This document shows positions 15,414 through 25,900 of a stretch of DNA of 64,000 nucleotides, in pieces; within the stretch, counting starts at the first letter, position 1; each line of letters starts with the position of its first letter. The notes below the pieces were generated by a model. That model ran no database searches. It was not told where the DNA came from and saw only the letters and a program-made list of their open reading frames with translations. The DNA comes from JBCCBV01 sp039033855. GTDB taxonomy: Bacteria; Planctomycetota; Phycisphaerae; Phycisphaerales; Phycisphaeraceae. Where the stretch lies: NCBI GenBank assembly GCA_039033855.1, contig JBCCBV010000009.1, positions 49,405 through 113,404 of the forward strand. Direction: 5' to 3'. The translations under genes and the position numbers were made by a program.

Positions 15414-16879
15414 CCCGGCGACTCGGGCTGCGCCTCGCCCGCGGCTTGCGGCAGGCGCAGCGGCTCGTCCACGCGGATCGATACGCCTTCGCTCGGTAGT
15501 TCTTTGTGCGAATCGGCCCCGAGCTCGCGGAACTTGCGGGCCGTCACCAGCAGCCGACCCTCGAAGCTGCCCACCACGTCGTTGTAGCTCTTGACGCTGT
15601 TGTGCACGGCCCGGCCGAGCTTCTCCAGCTTGTCCGACAGCACGCCGAAGCGTTCGTGCATCTCCACGCCGAGCTTGCGGATCTCTTCGGCCGACTCGGC
15701 GAGCCGCTGCTCGCGCCAGCCCATCGCCACGGCCTTGAGCAGCGCGATGAGCGTCATGGGCGAGGCGATCAGCACCCCGCGGTTCATCGCGCGTTCCATG
15801 AGCTGGCCGTCCCGGCCGGCGGCGGCCTGCAGGAAGCTCTCGCCCGGGATGAACAGCACCACAAAGTCGGGCGAGCGCTCGAACTGCGCCTGGTAGTTCT
15901 TGCGCGCGAGCAGCTTGACCTGTTCTTCGATCTGCTCGACGTGGCGGGCCATATGGCGTTCCTGCTCGGCCTCGGACTCGGCCTCGTGCGCGTCGAGATA
16001 CGCCTGGAGCGAGGTCTTGGCGTCGATCACGATGGTCCGATCGGCCGGCAGGCGCACCACCAGGTCGGGGCGCAGCCGCTGGTCCTGGTCGTCGGTGACC
16101 GAGGCCTGCTCGTCGAAGTCGCAGTGCTCGATCATGCCCGCCAGCTCGACCACCCGGCGGAGCTGAAGCTCGCCCCAGCGCCCGCGCACCCCGGGGCGCT
16201 TGAGGGCGCGCACCAGGTCGTCGGCCGAATCGCTGATCCGTGTGGACGCTTCGAGCGTGTCGGCGATGCGCTGGTGCAGCGTGGCCTGCGCCTTGCCGTG
16301 CTCGACGCGCATCTGTTCGAGCCTTGCCTGCTGCTGGGTCATCGCTTCGCGCAGCGGGCGTACCAGCTCGTCGATCGCGGTTTTGCGCTTGTCGAGTTCG
16401 GTTTGCGACGCCTTGTCTTGCAGGGCGAACCGCTCGGCCGCGCGTTTGAGCAGCTGGTCGCCGGCCTTGTCCAGGTGCGCCCCGGCCAAGGCGTCGAACG
16501 CGTCTTTCAATCGCTTTTCGTCGGCGGCCCGCTGGGCGCGTTCTTCTTGCCGACGTTGTTGTTCGTCTTGTTGGCGTTCGACCGCGGCTTGCTCGGCGCC
16601 GCGGAGCTGTTCTTCGAGCCGGCCGTTGGCGACTTGCTGCTCGGTGAGGTTTTGGCGGAGCCCGTCGAACTCATGCCCCAGCGCGCCGAGTTCGGCCTGG
16701 AGTTGTTCGCGGGCGACCCGGGCTTGTTCGCGTTCGGCGGCGCGGTCGGTGTCGAGCTGGGCGATGCGGGCGTCGGCCGAGCGTTCGGCGGCGCGCTTGG
16801 CCGTCCACAAGTACACCGCACCGGCCAGGGACAGGGCCAAGCCGATCGCGAGCGCCGTGATGACGAGTGTGGGTGCCAT
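15410..16879 (-). CDS. rmuC: DNA recombination protein RmuC
   Basis: A 489-residue RmuC homologue. An N-terminal membrane helix (VITALAIGLALSLAGAVYLW) anchors a long coiled coil (about residues 30-210, rich in Glu, Gln, Arg and Ala). The nuclease-like core follows with GRWGELQLRRVVELAGM, YTVDF-equivalent DFDEQASV, LRPDLVVRLP, IVIDAKTSLQAYLDA and FVVLFIPGESFLQAA. The Asp and Lys of IDAKT fit the PD-(D/E)xK-type site proposed for the family. RmuC limits inversions at short repeats in E. coli. The gene is solitary, convergent with the 70-residue gene. Confidence 0.93.
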   Translation of the reverse strand: MAPTLVITALAIGLALSLAGAVYLWTAKRAAERSADARIAQLDTDRAAEREQARVAREQLQAELGALGHEFDGLRQNLTEQQVANGRLEEQLRGAEQAAVERQQDEQQRRQEERAQRAADEKRLKDAFDALAGAHLDKAGDQLLKRAAERFALQDKASQTELDKRKTAIDELVRPLREAMTQQQARLEQMRVEHGKAQATLHQRIADTLEASTRISDSADDLVRALKRPGVRGRWGELQLRRVVELAGMIEHCDFDEQASVTDDQDQRLRPDLVVRLPADRTIVIDAKTSLQAYLDAHEAESEAEQERHMARHVEQIEEQVKLLARKNYQAQFERSPDFVVLFIPGESFLQAAAGRDGQLMERAMNRGVLIASPMTLIALLKAVAMGWREQRLAESAEEIRKLGVEMHERFGVLSDKLEKLGRAVHNSVKSYNDVVGSFEGRLLVTARKFRELGADSHKELPSEGVSIRVDEPLRLPQAAGEAQPESPG

Positions 16880-16985
16880 GCCTTGCCCCGAGCGCGAGGC
16901 CTCAGCCTAGCGGGCGGGCGCCGGGTCGGCGTGACGGTTTCGCGAGCCTTGGGAAAGTGTGAGGCGCAGGCGTGGGCCGTAAAGC

Positions 16986-19247
16986 TCAGCCGCCGAGCAC
17001 GCGCAGCAGGTCGACGCCCTCGGCCCCGTCGGCGTCGTCCGACGCCACGCCGCGGTCTTCGGCCCAGAACTCGAACGTCCCGCCGTGGTCGGCCGCCAGG
17101 GTCTCGAGCAGGTGCGCGGGGTCCTGGTAGAAGAACTGCACGGTGTGCAGCTTGACGCCCCGGCCGGCGAGCAGGTCGCGGACTTGTTGACGCACCGCGT
17201 CGGCGTCGCCGCCACGGGCTCGGGTCCGGCCGAAGCTGTTGTCCGACAGCAGCACGATCTCGTTTGGCTCGTACGCCAGCGCCGCTTCGAACCCCGCGGG
17301 CACCTGCGACTTGCCCCGCGCACGCACTTCGGCGCCCGGCGCCGCCAGCCAGTCGGCCACGCGCTTCTTCACCGACGCGGTCGGCCAGGCCAGGCCCCCG
17401 CCGTCGCGCTGGATCGTTTGGTCGTCGTAGAAGAACACCACGGCGAAACGCTCGTTGGCCGCCAGCGACCGCACCGCGTTGCTCACCCACACCCGCTGCT
17501 TGGCCTCGGAGTCGATGGTCGAGCCCGAGCTATCGACCAGGAACACCACCCGGCGTTCGGGGCCGGCGGCGACGGCGGCGGGGGGCGCGGTATCGGGCAA
17601 TAGCTCTTCGCGCGTCAACCGCAAGCGGCTGGTCGGCGGCGCGGCACCGAGCGCCGGGGTTCCGGCCGACGTGGCCGTGTCTGACGCCAAGACCGAAGAT
17701 GCCTGACCGGTGAGGTCGGCCGGGGGCAACGGGTCCGGCGACGGTGCGGTGCTGCCCGACAACCCGCCGAGCGCCAGCGCAGCGGGCGAAGGCGCGGCGC
17801 CGCGCAGGGCGTCGCGGTTGTTCGGTACGGCGCCGTTGGGTTCGGTCGGGGTTAGCGCGGCCAGCGCGGCTTGCTGAAGGTCGGTGTCGACGTCGGGGTT
17901 GGCGGCGGGTCCGGCCGTGCGGTCCGCTTCGGAACCGAGGGCCTCGGGCGTGTCGTTCTCAAGGATCGCGGACGTCTCGGCACCGCGTGGGACAGCGTCT
18001 GCGGCCCCGGCCCCGTCCCCATCTGAGGTCGGGCGGTCGATCACGCTGGCCGAGGGCGAGGTCATGGCGAAATCGCCGAGCCACGCGCCGCCGGTGAACA
18101 GGCTGTCGGCCGGCGGGCCGGTGTTGATCGGGGCGTTTCGGCTGGCGCGGTCGGTCGCGGTGGACTCGCCGGGCAGGCGCCGGGTGCGGACGTCGGCGCT
18201 GCTGGTGGCGTCCCAGCCGCGGATGCGCTGGTACTCGCCCACGATCGACGACCAGGCAGATTCCGCCCGGGAGCCCAGCACGTCCGGCGGGGTGGTCAGC
18301 ACGAGCGCCCCGCCCCCGAGCACCAACACGCCGAGCATCGCCAGCCCCGCGGTTCGGCGGACCCGGCCGGCCCGTCGGCGTCCGGGCGTGCGGGTGGCCT
18401 CGCGGTCTTGGGCCTCGGTGTGGAGCACTTCGACGTGTTCGCTCGACGCGGCCAGGGCCGTTTGGGCGTCCGGCCGGTTGGGCCGGGCTCGACGCCCGCC
18501 ACGCTTGCGCTCTTGCTCGTCCCACGATTGGTCTTCCGGCCGGGCCACGATCGACCGCGCCATGTTCGGCGACGGCTGGGGCACACGGCTGGGGGGCTCG
18601 GGCGAAGGGACGGGCGCATCGGCCGAAACCTCGCTCAGCCGTTGGGCGGCGGCCTCGGCGGCCTCGGCCTCTTCGCGCAGCTGCTGAGCCAGGTCGCGCA
18701 GGCGTAGGGCACGGCCCTCTTCGGTGGCGTCTTCGGGCGAAGCGTCGCCGGTCAGGTCGTTGGGCGAAGGCGCGCCGAACACCGTGCCCTTGGACGACGA
18801 CCGCCCGCCGGACGGCGAGGGCGCCTCGCCCCGGTCCGGCAGGGTCGGGGCGTCCGACAGCAGGCCCGTGGTGGCGCTCGACGGCCGGTCGGCTTCCACC
18901 AGCGTCTGGCCGGACACCGGCGTGTCGTGCGGCGAAACGGCCGGGGCCGGAGCGCCGGCCGGCTCGAGCACCCGCAGCTCGTAACGGCCCATGCGGATGC
19001 GGTCGCCCGGCTCGATCTGCGTGAGTTGCGCGATGCGCACGTCGTTCACGTACGTGCCGTTGCACGACCCCGCGTCGGCGATGGTCCACACCCCGTGCTC
19101 GAAGCGGACCTCGGCGTGGCGGCGCGACACCCGCGCGTCGGGCAGCGTGATCCGAGGCGCCACGCGGCCGAGCACTTCGGTGCGGGAGCCATCGAGTTCA
19201 AAGACCTGGTCGGCCTCAGGCGGATGGACGATGCGTAGCCGTAGCAA
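16986..19247 (-). CDS. FHA domain - transmembrane - von Willebrand A domain protein
   Basis: About 753 residues. The N-terminal FHA domain (phosphothreonine binding) shows VLGRVAPRITLPDARVSRRH and GSCNGTYVND. A Pro/Ser/Asp-rich linker and a basic stretch follow, then one membrane helix (TAGLAMLGVLVLGGGALVL). After about 200 disordered residues comes a C-terminal vWA domain with the MIDAS start FLVDSSGST, then IVLLSDNSFG and LHTVQFFYQD. By the positive-inside rule FHA faces the cytoplasm and vWA the outside. A signalling or adhesion role is likely but unknown. There is no ATG; I chose the TTG at 19247 directly before the FHA strand, while the frame is open to 19358 (also TTG). Confidence 0.8.
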   Translation of the reverse strand: MLRLRIVHPPEADQVFELDGSRTEVLGRVAPRITLPDARVSRRHAEVRFEHGVWTIADAGSCNGTYVNDVRIAQLTQIEPGDRIRMGRYELRVLEPAGAPAPAVSPHDTPVSGQTLVEADRPSSATTGLLSDAPTLPDRGEAPSPSGGRSSSKGTVFGAPSPNDLTGDASPEDATEEGRALRLRDLAQQLREEAEAAEAAAQRLSEVSADAPVPSPEPPSRVPQPSPNMARSIVARPEDQSWDEQERKRGGRRARPNRPDAQTALAASSEHVEVLHTEAQDREATRTPGRRRAGRVRRTAGLAMLGVLVLGGGALVLTTPPDVLGSRAESAWSSIVGEYQRIRGWDATSSADVRTRRLPGESTATDRASRNAPINTGPPADSLFTGGAWLGDFAMTSPSASVIDRPTSDGDGAGAADAVPRGAETSAILENDTPEALGSEADRTAGPAANPDVDTDLQQAALAALTPTEPNGAVPNNRDALRGAAPSPAALALGGLSGSTAPSPDPLPPADLTGQASSVLASDTATSAGTPALGAAPPTSRLRLTREELLPDTAPPAAVAAGPERRVVFLVDSSGSTIDSEAKQRVWVSNAVRSLAANERFAVVFFYDDQTIQRDGGGLAWPTASVKKRVADWLAAPGAEVRARGKSQVPAGFEAALAYEPNEIVLLSDNSFGRTRARGGDADAVRQQVRDLLAGRGVKLHTVQFFYQDPAHLLETLAADHGGTFEFWAEDRGVASDDADGAEGVDLLRVLGG

Positions 19248-19537
19248 AAGGGCGTCTCGCGAAATTCGGGGGGGCTGGGCAAGTCGGGGGCCTGCGCGGG
19301 CGGGCCCGTCGCCGACGTACCGACGCGAAAGCGTATCACGCCAACGCGGGCCGCCCAACCGTTCCGCGCGGTATTACGAGAGTAAGCCCTTCAGACGGCA
19401 TCGGCGGCCTCAATTCGACGCTTTCGAGTCGTGCGGCGCGGCGGCGTCCGATAATCCGAGTGGGCCCCAGACCACCCCGGTTGTCTCGGCGCAGCGGATC
19501 GCTAGGATGCCTCGGCTGTCGGGCAGGGTACGGAACC

Positions 19538-19612
19538 GGCCCCTTCGTCTAGTCTGGTCCAGGACGTCAGGTTTTCATCCTGAAAACACGGGTTCAAATC
19601 CCGTAGGGGTCA
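19538..19612 (+). tRNA. tRNA-Glu (anticodon TTC)
   Basis: The cloverleaf folds fully. The acceptor GGCCCCT pairs with AGGGGTC (one G-U pair), the anticodon stem is TCAGG/CCTGA around loop TTTTCAT, giving anticodon TTC for Glu. The T arm is ACGGG/CCCGT with TTCAAAT. The discriminator base is A at 19612 and CCA is not encoded. It is a single tRNA gene between two protein genes. Confidence 0.96.
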
Positions 19613-19616
19613 TTCC

Positions 19617-19632
19617 GGCGGCCTGAGCCGCC
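19617..19632. terminator. Short GC hairpin after tRNA-Glu
   Basis: GGCGGC-ctga-GCCGCC forms a 6-bp stem with a 4-nt loop, starting 5 nt after the tRNA. There is no T-run, so it may be a processing or weak termination signal. Confidence 0.4.
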
Positions 19633-19714
19633 CTCACGAGCCGCCCTGACCACGCGGCTCTTTCCCGGCAGCCCGGGGGCTTGTCAGCCCCTCGCGGACG
19701 CCGCACGCTCGGCC

Positions 19715-21424
19715 ATGCCGGTGAGCACGCCCCCCAAGCACGTCGGACCGGCCGAACTCGCGGGCTTCGCCTTCGCCCTGCGCGAAGACACCGGCGAAGA
19801 CCCGCGCGTCCTGTTTCAGCGCGACGCCCAGCTCGCCCGTCAACTCGGCCCCGCCGCCGATTCGCCCGCCGGCTGGCTCCGCTGGCTCGACCATGCGGGG
19901 TCGCCCGAAGCGCAACAAGCCCGCCTGCGCGCCGCCTCGGCGGTGGCTTTGGCGCAGGTCGTAGCGGTGGCCCTGGGGCTGCTGGTCGGCTACGGGTCGG
20001 CCCGGGTGGTGTTCGCGTATCGCGGCGACGACCCGATCAACGTGGTCGAGGCCTTGCTCGTCTACGCCGGGCTCAACGCGTTGACGTTGTTCCTGGCCGG
20101 GTTGGCGGGCGCGCCGGCGTCGTGGCGGCTGCGCGTGCCGGGCCTGGCGGCGCTCGGCGACGCGCTGGCGCTGCTGAGCCCGGGTCGCTTGGCCGGCGCG
20201 GCGTTACGGCTGGCGCCGCCCGATCATCGCAAGGCCGGTCACGCGCTATTGGATTCGGCGCACGGCCACACGCCTGGCGTCGGCGCGGGCACGCCCTGGT
20301 CCGGCGCGGTGGCGCGCTGGTGCGTGCTGACCTGGTCGCAGTGGATGGCCCTGGCGTTCCACGTGGGCGCCGTGGCGGGGTTCGTGCAGTTCGTGGTGTT
20401 CAGCGACCTGGCGTTCGGCTGGAGCACGACGCTCAACGTGACCGACGCGGGCTTCGCCACGCTGATCGACTGGCTGAGCCTGCCCTGGGCCTGGGCCTGG
20501 CCGGCCGCGGCGCCGGGGCTCGAACTCGTCGCCGGGTCGCGCTTCTACCGGGGAAAACCGTCCGCCGACCCGCAATCGGTTCAGGGCTGGTGGCGATTCC
20601 TGCTCATGGCGATGCTTGTCTACGGCCTGGCGCCGCGCGCGGTGGCGCTGCTCGCCGCGCGCTGGCGGCTCGGTCTGGCGGCGCAAGAAGCGCTGACCCT
20701 CCTGCCGGGCTACGCCGGGCTCAAGGCCAGGCTCCGCGCCCGCGCGGGGGCCACGACCAGCGACGCCAGCGCTGCGCTAAAAGCCCCTAAGGACGCGAGA
20801 ACGTTTTCTGCGGTCCCGGCCGAGACGCCCACCGACACCCCGGACAACACCCCGGACAACACCCCGGCCGAAGCCGAGGCGTCGCCGATGGCGATGCGGT
20901 GGTTCGCCGTCAACTGGGCCGAGGCCCCGTTGCGCGACGACACGCTAGGGGCAACGCTCGGGCTCGAGGTCGCGGGCGTGGCCCACGCCGGGCTGGGCGG
21001 GCTCGACGCCGACGCGCAGGCCATCGCGCGGGCCGTGCAGGCTTGCGCACAAACCGACCCGCCCGTGGATGGCGTCGCCCTGCTGGTTAAAGAGTGGGAG
21101 CCGCCGACCGCCGAGATGATCGACTTCCTCGCGGACCTCCGCCGATCGCTGGGGCCGGGCAGGCCGATCCAGGTCCGGCTGATTCAAGCGCGTTCAGCAC
21201 AAGTGCAGCCGGGGCCAGGCGTTGCGCTCGGCGTGAGTAACCCCGGCAGCGCATCACCGACCCCCGCCGACGCCGCCCGCCGGGCCGAACGGCTGGCCGA
21301 CTGGGACCGCAAGCTCCGGGCGCTCGGCGACCGGTGGACCGCGCGGTTCGACGCTTTCGATACGTCGGGTTTGCCGACAGCTCCGGGGGCCACCGCCGCG
21401 GACGCCGTGGAGCCCACGCCATGA
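19715..21424 (+). CDS. DUF2868 membrane protein
   Basis: A 569-residue membrane protein of the DUF2868 type. Membrane helices are visible at ASAVALAQVVAVALGLLVGY, VEALLVYAGLNALTLFLAGLA, WMALAFHVGAVAGFVQFVVF and WWRFLLMAMLVYGLAPRAVA. A large cytoplasmic C-terminal half follows, containing a linker with three TPDN-like units (20836-20871). The downstream DUF3482 GTPase gene overlaps by 4 bp (ATGA). This gene order is also found in proteobacteria, which supports a joint membrane complex of unknown function. The ATG at 19715 is the first good start after the tRNA. Confidence 0.82.
   Translation: MPVSTPPKHVGPAELAGFAFALREDTGEDPRVLFQRDAQLARQLGPAADSPAGWLRWLDHAGSPEAQQARLRAASAVALAQVVAVALGLLVGYGSARVVFAYRGDDPINVVEALLVYAGLNALTLFLAGLAGAPASWRLRVPGLAALGDALALLSPGRLAGAALRLAPPDHRKAGHALLDSAHGHTPGVGAGTPWSGAVARWCVLTWSQWMALAFHVGAVAGFVQFVVFSDLAFGWSTTLNVTDAGFATLIDWLSLPWAWAWPAAAPGLELVAGSRFYRGKPSADPQSVQGWWRFLLMAMLVYGLAPRAVALLAARWRLGLAAQEALTLLPGYAGLKARLRARAGATTSDASAALKAPKDARTFSAVPAETPTDTPDNTPDNTPAEAEASPMAMRWFAVNWAEAPLRDDTLGATLGLEVAGVAHAGLGGLDADAQAIARAVQACAQTDPPVDGVALLVKEWEPPTAEMIDFLADLRRSLGPGRPIQVRLIQARSAQVQPGPGVALGVSNPGSASPTPADAARRAERLADWDRKLRALGDRWTARFDAFDTSGLPTAPGATAADAVEPTP
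20836..20871 (+). repeat. 12-bp tandem repeat inside the DUF2868 gene
   Basis: Two exact and one partial copy of caccccggacaa encode TPDN-TPDN-TPAE in a disordered linker. The core CCCCGGA word is shared with other short repeats in this window. Confidence 0.6.
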
Positions 21425-22998
21425 AGGATGGTGATCCCGAGAATATCAGCACGCACGTCGGCGGCCTCCCGCGCTTCGCCGTGGTCGGCCACCCCAACAA
21501 GGGCAAGTCGTCGCTGGTCGCCACGCTCACCGGCGTCGCGGACATCGACATCCGTCCCGAGTCCGGCACCACGCGGGTCAGCGCAACCTACCCCGTGGTC
21601 GTGCAGGGCCAAACGCTCTACGAGCTGGTCGACACCCCGGGCTTCCAGCGCGCCCGCGGCGTGTGGGCCTGGCTCGAAGCGCAAGACGTGGCGCCCGATC
21701 AGCGCGCCGCGGCCGTGGCCCGGTTCGTGCGCGCCCCCGAACACGCCGAGCGTTTTCCCGATGAGGTCGAGTTGCTCAAGCCGCTGGTCGACCCCGACCG
21801 CCCCGCGGGGTTGTTGTACGTGGTCGATGGCGCCGCGCCCTTCGGCCGGGAGTACGAGCCCGAGATGGAGGTCCTGCGCTGGACCGGCCGGCCGAGCCTG
21901 GCGCTGATCAACCCCATCGGGGCCGCCACGCACGTCGAGGCCTGGCGGGCCGCGCTCGGCCAGTACTTCCGCGTGGTGCGGGTGCTCGACGCGGTGCGGG
22001 CGCGGTGGGATCAACGGCTGGACCTGCTGCGCGCGTTTGGCCAGCTCGACGAGGCCTGGCGGGTTTCGCTCGATCACGCCGTGGGCGCGCTGTCGGATCG
22101 CCGGGCCGAGCAGGCCGAGAGCGCCGCGTGGGTCATCGCCCGGGCCGTGGCCGACCTGATGGCGCACACCGAAACGGCCGCCCGGCCCGAAGACGCCTCG
22201 GCCGGCGAAGAAGACGCCTTGCGCGAATCGCTGCGCACCCGCTTGGCCGAGTCGCTGACCCGCATCGAGCGCCAGGCCCGGCGGGAGGTGGAAGAGCTCT
22301 ACGGCCACCCGGGGCTCGAGCGCGAAGAGCGCGCGCTGCCCGCGGCGCAAGCCCTCTCGGCCGACCTGTTCTCCGAACAGACCTGGGTGCTGTTTGGGCT
22401 CAGCCGGGCCGACTGGACCAAGGCCGGGGCCGCGGGCGGCGCGCTGGCGGGCGGGGTGATCGACGTTTCGCTCGCCGGCGCCAGTTTCTTGATGGGCGCG
22501 GCGGTCGGCGCGGCGGCCGGCGCGGCCGCGGGCTGGTGGTCGGGTGGGCGCGTCGCGGCCCTGCCGGTGACGCGCAAGTGGCTCGGCGGGGGGCGCAAGC
22601 TGGTCGCCGGCCCGGCGCCCGGGCCGACGCTGGGGTACGTGGCGCTCAGCCGGGCGCTTCTGCACGCACGGCTGGTGGCCGAGCGCACCCACGCCCAGCG
22701 CGGGGCGCTTGTGGTCCCGGATTCTCAAGAAGTCCGGCAAGCGGACGCAGGTTCAACGCCGGACGAAGGCCCGACGTCTGAGTCGAATCTGTCTGGCCAC
22801 CGTGCGAGCGATCCGGCGCGAGATTCGGCCGACGCGCAGGTCCGCGCGTTGCTGGAGGTCCAGGCGCCCGAGCCGGTGCGCAAGGAGCTGGGCGCGGCGG
22901 TGCTTCAGCTGCGCAAGGCCGGGCGGTCCGACGACCGCCGGGCCGCGGCCGTGCGGCGGCTCGCGGAAAAGATCACGCCGATCATCGGCCGAGGTTGA
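21421..22998 (+). CDS. DUF3482 membrane-associated GTPase
   Basis: About 525 residues. The N-terminal G domain has G1 GHPNKGKSSL, a switch I Thr in SGTTRVSA and G3 DTPGF. The G4 NKxD motif is replaced by LINPIG, as I recall for DUF3482 proteins. A middle helical region and a Gly/Ala-rich membrane hairpin follow (GGVIDVSLAGASFLMGAAVG through AAAGWWSGG), then a charged C-terminal domain. It starts inside the stop codon of the DUF2868 gene (ATGA), so the two are translationally coupled and likely form one complex. The last 17 bp overlap the convergent secretin gene. Its cellular role is unknown. Confidence 0.85.
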   Translation: MKDGDPENISTHVGGLPRFAVVGHPNKGKSSLVATLTGVADIDIRPESGTTRVSATYPVVVQGQTLYELVDTPGFQRARGVWAWLEAQDVAPDQRAAAVARFVRAPEHAERFPDEVELLKPLVDPDRPAGLLYVVDGAAPFGREYEPEMEVLRWTGRPSLALINPIGAATHVEAWRAALGQYFRVVRVLDAVRARWDQRLDLLRAFGQLDEAWRVSLDHAVGALSDRRAEQAESAAWVIARAVADLMAHTETAARPEDASAGEEDALRESLRTRLAESLTRIERQARREVEELYGHPGLEREERALPAAQALSADLFSEQTWVLFGLSRADWTKAGAAGGALAGGVIDVSLAGASFLMGAAVGAAAGAAAGWWSGGRVAALPVTRKWLGGGRKLVAGPAPGPTLGYVALSRALLHARLVAERTHAQRGALVVPDSQEVRQADAGSTPDEGPTSESNLSGHRASDPARDSADAQVRALLEVQAPEPVRKELGAAVLQLRKAGRSDDRRAAAVRRLAEKITPIIGRG

Positions 22999-25900
22999 AC
23001 GAGTCGGGGTCGGCGGTCAGGCCGGGGAAGATCTCTTCTTCCTGCTCGGTCTGGATGATGATCGTGGGCTTGACCAGGATCAGCAGCGTGCTTTCCTCGC
23101 GTACGGTCGAGCTGTTGGTGAACAGCCGGTTGAGGATCGGCAGCTTGGAGAGCACCGGCACGCCGGCCTGGACCTCGTTTTCGGTCACCACGCGTTGGCC
23201 GCCCAGCAGCAGCGTGCCGCGGTCGGGCACCGACACGGTGGCGCTGGCCAGGGTGATGTCGAAGTTCGGCAGTTGGATGGGCACCGACCCGGTGCTGACC
23301 GGGGTTACGTTGCCGTCGTCGTCGATCACGGCGCCGTCGCCGCCGATGTCGATCTGGGCGATGGGTATCTGCAGCACGCCGACCTGCGTCCGCAGGGTGA
23401 GGGTGACGTACCGGCGGTCGGCCGACACCGTGCCCTCGACGTCCAGGATCACGCCCTCGCGGTCGACCTCGGTGGTGATGTCGAAGCCGATCGCGTCGGG
23501 CACGGGCTCGACGTCGGAGATGTAGGTGAACTCGGTCACCACCTGCACGTTGGCGCGTTGGCCGTTGAAGAAGGTGATGCGCGGCGCGTTGAGCGAGGTC
23601 GATCGGGTGTTGGCCAGCGTCGCGGAGATCAGCAGGTCGACCGAGATGTCGTCGATGAACGACGCGCCCAGCAGCAGCGAGCGCCCGGCGCCGGTGACGT
23701 TGGGGTCGATCGCGTCGCCGGCCACGGGCGGGTCGGTGTCGCCGAGCCCGAACGACGAGCCCGAGCGCTGGCCCAGGCTGAACGAGTCTTGGGCGAGCGC
23801 AATCGGCCCGAACTTGGCCCCGCCGACCCAGCTCAGGTCCAGGTCGATGCCGAACTCGTCCAGGAAGTTGTTCGAGACCGTCAGGAAGCGCGACTCGACC
23901 GAGATCTGGATGGCCCGCTGCTCGCGCAGCTGCGAAAGCAGCCCGCTGACGCCCAGGTGGTTTTCCGGGGTCGTTTTGACGATCAGCTGGCCGTTGAGCT
24001 CGTCGATGGTCGACAGGTCGCCCCATTCGAGCTCGTCGCCGACGGTGGTTTCGATCAGCAGGAGGATGTCGTCGATGCGTTCCTGGCGGAGCTCGTCGTC
24101 TTCGTCCTCGTCGTCGTTGGTGTCGGAGTTGTCGAAGTCCAGGCCGCCGCCGCCGCCCTCGCCGCCGCCTTCGCCCAGCCCGAGTTGCGGGGCGGGGAAG
24201 TTGGGCACGCGGACCAGCAGGTCGCGGATGTCGTACACCCGGGCGTCCACGTCTTCGCGCAGCCGCTCGGCGGTGGAGATGGTCACGATGCCGCCGCGCA
24301 CCGAATACGACACCTCGGCGCCTTCTTCGCTGATCTGGTCGAGCACCAGTTGCAGCAGCCGCTCGGCCGGCACGTTGCTGACCGGGATGCTGATCGGCTG
24401 GTCGCGGGTGATGCCCAGGAACTGCAGCGCCGGCCAGTTGACCACGATGTTGGCGGTGGTGCGGTCGCGGATGAAGCCGATGACGCCCTCGAGCGCCTGG
24501 CCGTCAAACGCCACGCTGACCCGGGTCTGCAGCAGCTCGCGGGCCTCCAGGTCGGCCTCGGAGTCGCCGGTGGTGCCCGCCAGGGCCGCCAGGCGTTTTT
24601 GCGTGATGCTCGGCCAGTCCTTGGGATAGGTCAGCAGCTCGGGGTAGGGGATCGTGGCCTCGAGGTTGAGGTTGCGCTGCTCGGCGCCGAACAGGGTCTG
24701 CTGATCGCGGAGGTCGTAGTTGTCGGTCGCGATTTTCTGCTCGCGCAGCGCCCGGATCAGGATGTCCGCGGTGATGTTCTGCGGGTCCAAAAACTGCACC
24801 CGCTCGACGGCGGCGATGGCCTCTTCAAACCGGGATTGACGCTGCAGGTCGCGGGCCTTGAGCAGCTGCTCTTGTACCTCGCGCTCGATGGCGGCGCGGG
24901 CTTCGCGCTGCTTTTGGTCGGCGTCGATGACGGCCAGGCGGTTGGCCTCAATGGCGTCCAGCTCCTGGGCCCGCCGCTGCTGGGTCACGAGTTCGGCGTC
25001 GAGCTGGTCGGCCCGGGTCAGGTACTCCGAACGCTCCACGTCGTTGAACGCGTCGCCCACCTGGCGGATCGAGGCCTTGGCCTCGCCCACCGCGTTGCGG
25101 GCGTTTTCGTACTGCGCACCCGCCTGGGCCTGGCGGGCCCGCGACATCGCGGCCTCGAACGATTCGTTGGCCTGGGCACGGATCAACAGTGTCTGGCTGA
25201 CTTTGTCGTCGATGGCGCTGACCGCGCCCGGCGCCCGCCCGCCGTTGATCGCCCGGTCTTGGGCCTGGGCCAGCACCTGCTGAGCCCGCACGTTGCCGGG
25301 ATCGAGGGTCACGGCACGCTCGGCGTCCTGGGCGGCCACGGCATACAGCCCGGCGCCCAGCGCTTCTTCGGCCGAGGCGAGCTCACGCTGCGATTCCTCG
25401 AGCATCGCCTGACGCAGCAGGTCGGAGCGCAATTCCTCTTGATTCACGTCGGCCTGGAAGCGGTCGATCTCGGCCCGGGCGGCCTCGTTCCGTGGCGCGT
25501 CGGACCCGCCAGTGGTTCCCGCTCCAGGGTCGTCTTGCAGTTGGGCCCCGGCCACCACGCCACCCCCGGCGCCCACCGCGGCGGCGACGGCCGAGCGCTC
25601 GGCTTGTTCTTGCTGCGACTTGCGCACCGTGACCGCGGCGCGCAGGCGTCGCGCCCGGTCGGTGTCGAACCAGCCGAGCTCGGCGCCCGAGTCTTCGAGC
25701 TGCACCAGCTTGCTTTCGGCCGCTTCCAGGCGACCGGCCGCCAGGTCTTCGCTGATGGAGCCCAGCAGCCGTTGCACCTGCGCCGCGTCGCGCTGCATCG
25801 CCCGGCGGACGCCTTGCATGCGTGCCTGGGCCAGGCCGCGCTGGGCGTCGCTGGCGTCGGGCGATTCGCTCACCGCCTGATACAGGTCGAGCGCACGCCC

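Noticed and set aside
19538..19612. tRNA-Glu considered as an integration site for a genomic island
   Set aside because: No integrase and no partial copy of the tRNA 3' end is visible in the window, and the flanking genes have the normal composition.
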